This document shows positions 7,322-9,643 of a DNA stretch of 9,643 bases, in pieces (the stretch's first letter is position 1; each line of letters opens with the position of its first letter). This DNA comes from Bdellovibrionaceae bacterium UBA5009 (GTDB lineage Bacteria; Bdellovibrionota; Bdellovibrionia; Bdellovibrionales; Bdellovibrionaceae). Made by a program: the position numbers and the translations under genes. The notes under the pieces are model-generated. The model did not search any database. It was not told the origin of the DNA and saw only the letters and a list, made by a program, of their open reading frames with translations. Location: assembly GCA_002396665.1 (NCBI GenBank), contig DGYJ01000127.1:5501-15143 (forward strand), given 5' to 3'.

Positions 7322-7361
7322 ACTTTTGGGCTCGTCAAAAGAAAAGCCTGGAAGAAACGAA

Positions 7362-7367
7362 AAGGAG
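7362..7367 (+). promoter_or_regulatory. Strong recA Shine-Dalgarno
   Basis: AAGGAG lies six bases before the ATG at 7374. This fixes the recA start there, rather than at an in-frame TTG at 7326 that lies in the leader and has no ribosome site. Confidence 0.85.
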
Positions 7368-7373
7368 ATCATC

Positions 7374-8597
7374 ATGGCAAACATGACTGGAACAAATAAC
7401 GGATCTATGGATTCAAAGGCCAATGCAGAAAAAGTGAAAGCTTTGGAACTTGCCGTATCAACAATCGAAAAACAATTTGGTAAAGGTTCGATCATGCGCC
7501 TGGGCGGCAATGAGACTTTGATCAAAGATGCAGAAGTGATCAGCACTGGGGCCTTGAGTTTAGATATCGCTCTTGGAATTGGTGGTCTACCCAAAGGAAG
7601 AATTGTTGAAGTTTACGGACCAGAATCTTCTGGTAAAACAACAATTGCATTGTCTGTGATTGCACAGGCTCAGAAAAAAGGTGGAGTTGTTGCTTTCGTG
7701 GATGCAGAGCATGCACTGGATGTGAACTACGCCCGCAAATTGGGAGTGAACACAGAAGATCTTTTAATTTCCCAACCAGATACTGGTGAGCAAGCTTTAG
7801 AAATCACAGAAACACTTGTGCGTTCAGGCGCCATTGACGTGTTGGTTGTGGATTCTGTGGCGGCGTTAGTTCCTCGTGCAGAGATCGAAGGCGAAATGGG
7901 CGACAGCCACATGGGTCTTCAAGCTCGTTTGATGTCTCAAGCTTTAAGAAAATTGACAGCTGCGATCAATCGTTCAAATACTCTTGTTATTTTCATCAAT
8001 CAAATCCGTATGAAAATTGGCGTGATGTTCGGAAACCCAGAAACAACAACGGGTGGTAATGCTTTGAAGTTTTACTCTTCAATCCGTTTGGATGTTCGCC
8101 GCATTGGCGCTATTAAAAACGGCGAAGATGTGACTGGTAACAGAACAGCTGTGAAAGTGGTGAAAAATAAAATGGCTCCACCGTTCACGAAAGTGGAATT
8201 TGATTTGATGTACGGTGAAGGTATTTCTGAAGAAGGTGATTTGCTGGATTTGGCAGTGACTGCGAACTTGGTTGAAAAATCTGGTGCATGGTTCAGCATG
8301 AATGGCGAGCGCATGGGGCAAGGTCGTGACCAAGCGAAAACTTTCTTGAAAGAGCACCCAGCTTTGAAAGCAGACCTTCGCACGAAAATTTTGGCAAAAA
8401 ATGGAATCGGTAAATTGTTGATGACCACTGATGGATCTGAAGCGGCAGAAGACCGTGAAGATTTGGATTTGGGTTCTGATGCAAAACCAACCGCGATGTC
8501 TGCAAAAGCGGCGAAGGCAGCTAAACTTGCAAGCAAAGCTGGTGCAGATTCTGAAGATAAAGAGGCTCCAGCAAAAGCGAAGGCTTCAAAGCACTAG
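7374..8597 (+). CDS. recA: Recombinase RecA with an extended Ala/Lys-rich tail
   Basis: RecA forms filaments on single-stranded DNA, drives homologous recombination, and activates LexA cleavage. The core is intact and highly conserved: Walker A GPESSGKT (82-89), Walker B VLVVD (156-160), the L1 region EIEGEMGDSHMG (170-181), and the L2 loop NQIRMKIGVMFGNPETTTGG (209-228). The C-terminal domain follows with GQGRDQAKTFLKEHP. The product is 407 residues, against about 350 in E. coli. The excess is mostly at the C-terminus: after an acidic stretch (EAAEDREDLDLGSD, 356-369) comes a roughly 37-residue Ala/Lys-rich tail (SAKAAKAAKLASKAGADS and onward to PAKAKASKH). The start is chosen from AAGGAG at 7362-7367. 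recX lies about 1.7 kb to the left. A strong terminator at 8763-8790 ends the transcript. Confidence 0.98.
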   Translation: MANMTGTNNGSMDSKANAEKVKALELAVSTIEKQFGKGSIMRLGGNETLIKDAEVISTGALSLDIALGIGGLPKGRIVEVYGPESSGKTTIALSVIAQAQKKGGVVAFVDAEHALDVNYARKLGVNTEDLLISQPDTGEQALEITETLVRSGAIDVLVVDSVAALVPRAEIEGEMGDSHMGLQARLMSQALRKLTAAINRSNTLVIFINQIRMKIGVMFGNPETTTGGNALKFYSSIRLDVRRIGAIKNGEDVTGNRTAVKVVKNKMAPPFTKVEFDLMYGEGISEEGDLLDLAVTANLVEKSGAWFSMNGERMGQGRDQAKTFLKEHPALKADLRTKILAKNGIGKLLMTTDGSEAAEDREDLDLGSDAKPTAMSAKAAKAAKLASKAGADSEDKEAPAKAKASKH

Positions 8598-8607
8598 TTT
8601 GAATTTT

Positions 8608-8749
8608 TTTGATTGCTAAGCCCCCTTGTACAAATGGCCTCAACCCTTTCGAACATGCGTTTGGTCATTCGCTTGCAAAAAGGCAAGCTCATGCCCAAGC
8701 CGAACTCAGGCTTGAGACCATTTGTACAAGAGGGCTTAGGCTGATCAAA
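8608..8749. repeat. 142-bp long imperfect palindrome downstream of recA
   Basis: The arms 8617-8643 and 8712-8738 are 27 bases each and complementary at 25 of 27 positions; both contain TTGTACAAATGG or its complement. Outside a short bulge the pairing continues (TTTGAT at 8608-8613 with ATCAAA at 8744-8749). The 68-base centre also folds, with GCTTGC (8671-8676) and GCAAGC (8683-8688) around AAAAAG and partial pairing beyond. Both arm mismatches are C opposite A in plus-strand RNA, and become G-U wobbles in minus-strand RNA, which would be paired throughout each 27-base arm. It begins 10 bases after the recA stop, just behind a run of seven T. It could be a palindromic repeat element (REP or MITE-like), an mRNA 3' structure, or part of a leftward RNA. 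Confidence 0.85.
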
Positions 8750-8762
8750 TAATTAATTTTGG

Positions 8763-8790
8763 AAAAGGCTACGGAAACGTGGCCTTTTTT
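8763..8790 (+). terminator. Intrinsic terminator of recA, with GAAA loop
   Basis: AAAAGGC-T-ACG (8763-8773) pairs with CGT-G-GCCTTTT (8778-8788) around a GAAA tetraloop, with one U-G wobble, followed by further T (six in a row at 8785-8790, then ATTTT). This is a canonical rho-independent terminator for the rightward recA transcript. Read leftwards the same stem has one C-A mismatch and a run of four T, so it may also end the convergent small gene, whose stop codon overlaps the T-tract. Confidence 0.9.
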
Positions 8791-8944
8791 ATTTTATGGT
8801 CCAAGATTTTTTGCGTGCTGTTGTGAAGTGGCCCCGCCAACAGCCGAATCCTTCAACCAATAAAATCAGGACTAAAATCTGATACAGAATTTTTAAAATA
8901 CGCCGAATATCGAAGTAACGGGTGTTACTTTGTTTATCCGCCAT
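8789..8944 (-). CDS. Small single-pass membrane protein candidate, 51 residues
   Basis: An uninterrupted 51-codon frame starts at ATG 8944, five bases after a perfect GGAGG (8950-8954), and stops with TAA at 8791-8789 inside the T-tract of the recA terminator. The product begins MADKQSNTRYFDIRRI. It has a hydrophobic segment at about residues 16-35 (ILKILYQILVLILLVEGFG) preceded by two arginines, then a short basic tail (ARKKSWTIK). This reads as a one-helix inner-membrane peptide with the N-terminus in the cytoplasm. The ribosome site is among the best in the window, and the stop sits exactly at a shared terminator, both of which argue for a real gene. It follows the histone-fold gene on the same strand after 117 bases. 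I recognise no family. Confidence 0.6.
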   Translation of the reverse strand: MADKQSNTRYFDIRRILKILYQILVLILLVEGFGCWRGHFTTARKKSWTIK

Positions 8945-9061
8945 AGGGACCTCCGATCTTTGAATTCGGAATCCTTTGGCAAAAGACGCGGTGCTGGCTA
9001 GGCCACCATCGCGTTTTGCATTTTTGGAGCCAAGAAATTAGATTTTTTGAAATTGAAAATA
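8945..9061 (-). other. Spacer between the histone-fold gene and the small membrane gene
   Basis: This 117-base stretch is very AT-rich next to the histone-fold stop and more GC-rich near 8990-9015. Apart from the GGAGG at 8950-8954 I see no convincing promoter or terminator, so cotranscription from the upstream gene is possible. Confidence 0.4.
8950..8954 (-). promoter_or_regulatory. Shine-Dalgarno of the small membrane gene
   Basis: GGAGG on the minus strand, five bases from the ATG at 8944. This is the main support for the 51-codon gene. Confidence 0.6.
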
Positions 9062-9643
9062 TTATTTTAAATTTTTTAAAAATTCGAAGTCGCGATCCAT
9101 CACAGTTTTGCGACCATCTGCGCGTGCGTTGTCGATGGCGCGATCACAAAGAATTCGAAGATGATCAGACAAGACATCCATGACTGACCCAGAAGTATTA
9201 TAATCACTTCGTGCAGTGATATATTCTTTTAATCTTGAGGCAATCACTAAAACTTCGCGAGGAATTTTTTGACCACCAAAATTTGTTGTCGTTGAAGCGT
9301 GGTTTGTTGCCGAAGCTGCCGGGGTTGACGTTACAATACGTCTTTGGGGCTGGCGATCATTTGCAGATATTGAAGCGTCACTGGACCGCGTGGCAGAGTT
9401 TGTGTTTACGTCCACAGTCGCAGAAAGTCTTGCGGCTTCCGCTGCAGAGGGAGATTTCTGTTCGACGGCCCAGGCATCGCGGTGTCTTGCCCCGGGCACA
9501 TGGGCCTCAAAACACCCCACTTTACAGAAAACATAACCAGTTCTTAGTCCATTGCAAGTCGAGACATTACAAGTGTAGTAAACTGAACCGAAGCCAATGG
9601 GATTTTTACAGGTGCTGCACTTTTTCCAAAACTGATTTTGTTG
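9062..9643 (-). CDS. Zinc-finger protein with C-terminal histone fold, 5' end outside window
   Basis: The frame is open to the right edge, giving 193 visible residues; a GTG at 9520 is internal, because the cysteine-rich part continues upstream of it. Three regions are visible. Residues 9-58 hold eight likely zinc ligands: CSTC (C9, C12), C25 and C30 (CNVSTC), C40 and C44 (CKVGC), H48 and H54, enough for two zinc ions. Residues about 60-125 are a low-complexity Ser/Thr/Ala/Asn linker with a basic patch (RQPQRR). Residues 127-193 match a histone fold: PREVLVIASRLKEYI, a long helix with GSVMDVLSDHLRILCDRAIDNA, and the loop-strand GRKTVMDRDFEFL, where RKT and RD fit the L2 loop DNA contact and the RD clamp of archaeal-type histones. 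It resembles the short Bdellovibrio histone Bd0055 with an added N-terminal module. Probable role: nucleoid-associated DNA binding. No promoter is visible in the window. Confidence 0.85.
   Translation of the reverse strand, partial: QQNQFWKKCSTCKNPIGFGSVYYTCNVSTCNGLRTGYVFCKVGCFEAHVPGARHRDAWAVEQKSPSAAEAARLSATVDVNTNSATRSSDASISANDRQPQRRIVTSTPAASATNHASTTTNFGGQKIPREVLVIASRLKEYITARSDYNTSGSVMDVLSDHLRILCDRAIDNARADGRKTVMDRDFEFLKNLK

Noticed and set aside
7326..7373. A 16-codon N-terminal extension of RecA from a TTG at 7326.
   Set aside because: The AAGGAG at 7362-7367 is correctly spaced for the ATG at 7374, and the extension has no ribosome site and no RecA-like residues.
7010..7594. A long minus-strand open frame of 194 codons across the end of pncC, the recA leader and the start of recA.
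   Set aside because: It is antisense to two clearly conserved genes, has no ribosome site or recognisable domain, and follows from their codon pattern.
8072..8536. Minus-strand open frames opposite the recA 3' half.
   Set aside because: They mirror the strongly conserved recA coding frame; the Ala/Lys codons of the tail leave few stops on the other strand.
8608..8749. The palindrome as a CRISPR repeat pair or an insertion-sequence remnant.
   Set aside because: Only one pair of inverted (not direct) arms exists, with no spacer series and no transposase fragment. I also see no clear flanking target duplication, so a transposable origin remains only a possibility.

Overview
The window looks like ordinary chromosomal DNA from a member of the Bdellovibrionota (Bdellovibrio or a close, somewhat AT-richer relative). 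The evidence is the gene neighbourhood (recX, alaS, pgpA, a stand-alone CinA C-terminal protein, recA), a secreted SH3b protein, a probable outer-membrane barrel, and a histone-fold protein whose fold resembles the Bdellovibrio histone Bd0055. The genus call is inference from memory of these families; no search was run. I see no tRNA, rRNA, CRISPR array, insertion sequence or phage gene.

Left part (1-2400): the 3' end of a coiled-coil plus bacterial SH3 protein (+), a convergent 295-residue probable outer-membrane beta-barrel (-), and a 237-residue cysteine-bearing exported protein of unknown function (+). These are cell-envelope genes. The exported protein and alaS converge on a perfect 9-bp inverted repeat that also forms the last codons of alaS.

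Middle (2380-7200): recX and alaS run leftwards, separated by 70 bases that contain an AT-rich hairpin. Only 34 bases from recX, a rightward set begins: a hotdog-fold (DUF4442-like) protein, pgpA and pncC/cinA, with gaps of 18 and 10 bases. recA follows after a 173-base spacer with its own strong ribosome site. RecX (a RecA modulator) and RecA therefore flank a short lipid and NAD-salvage cluster. RecA carries a long acidic and then Ala/Lys-rich tail.

Right part (8598-9643): downstream of recA lie a 142-bp near-perfect palindrome and then a canonical intrinsic terminator with a GAAA loop. The stop codon of a 51-codon leftward gene with a very good Shine-Dalgarno overlaps the terminator's T-tract; it encodes a likely single-pass membrane peptide. 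Upstream of it on the same strand is the open-ended gene of a protein with an eight-ligand Cys/His zinc module, a low-complexity linker and a C-terminal histone fold. This zinc-finger histone is the most interesting item in the window, followed by the palindrome and the small gene.
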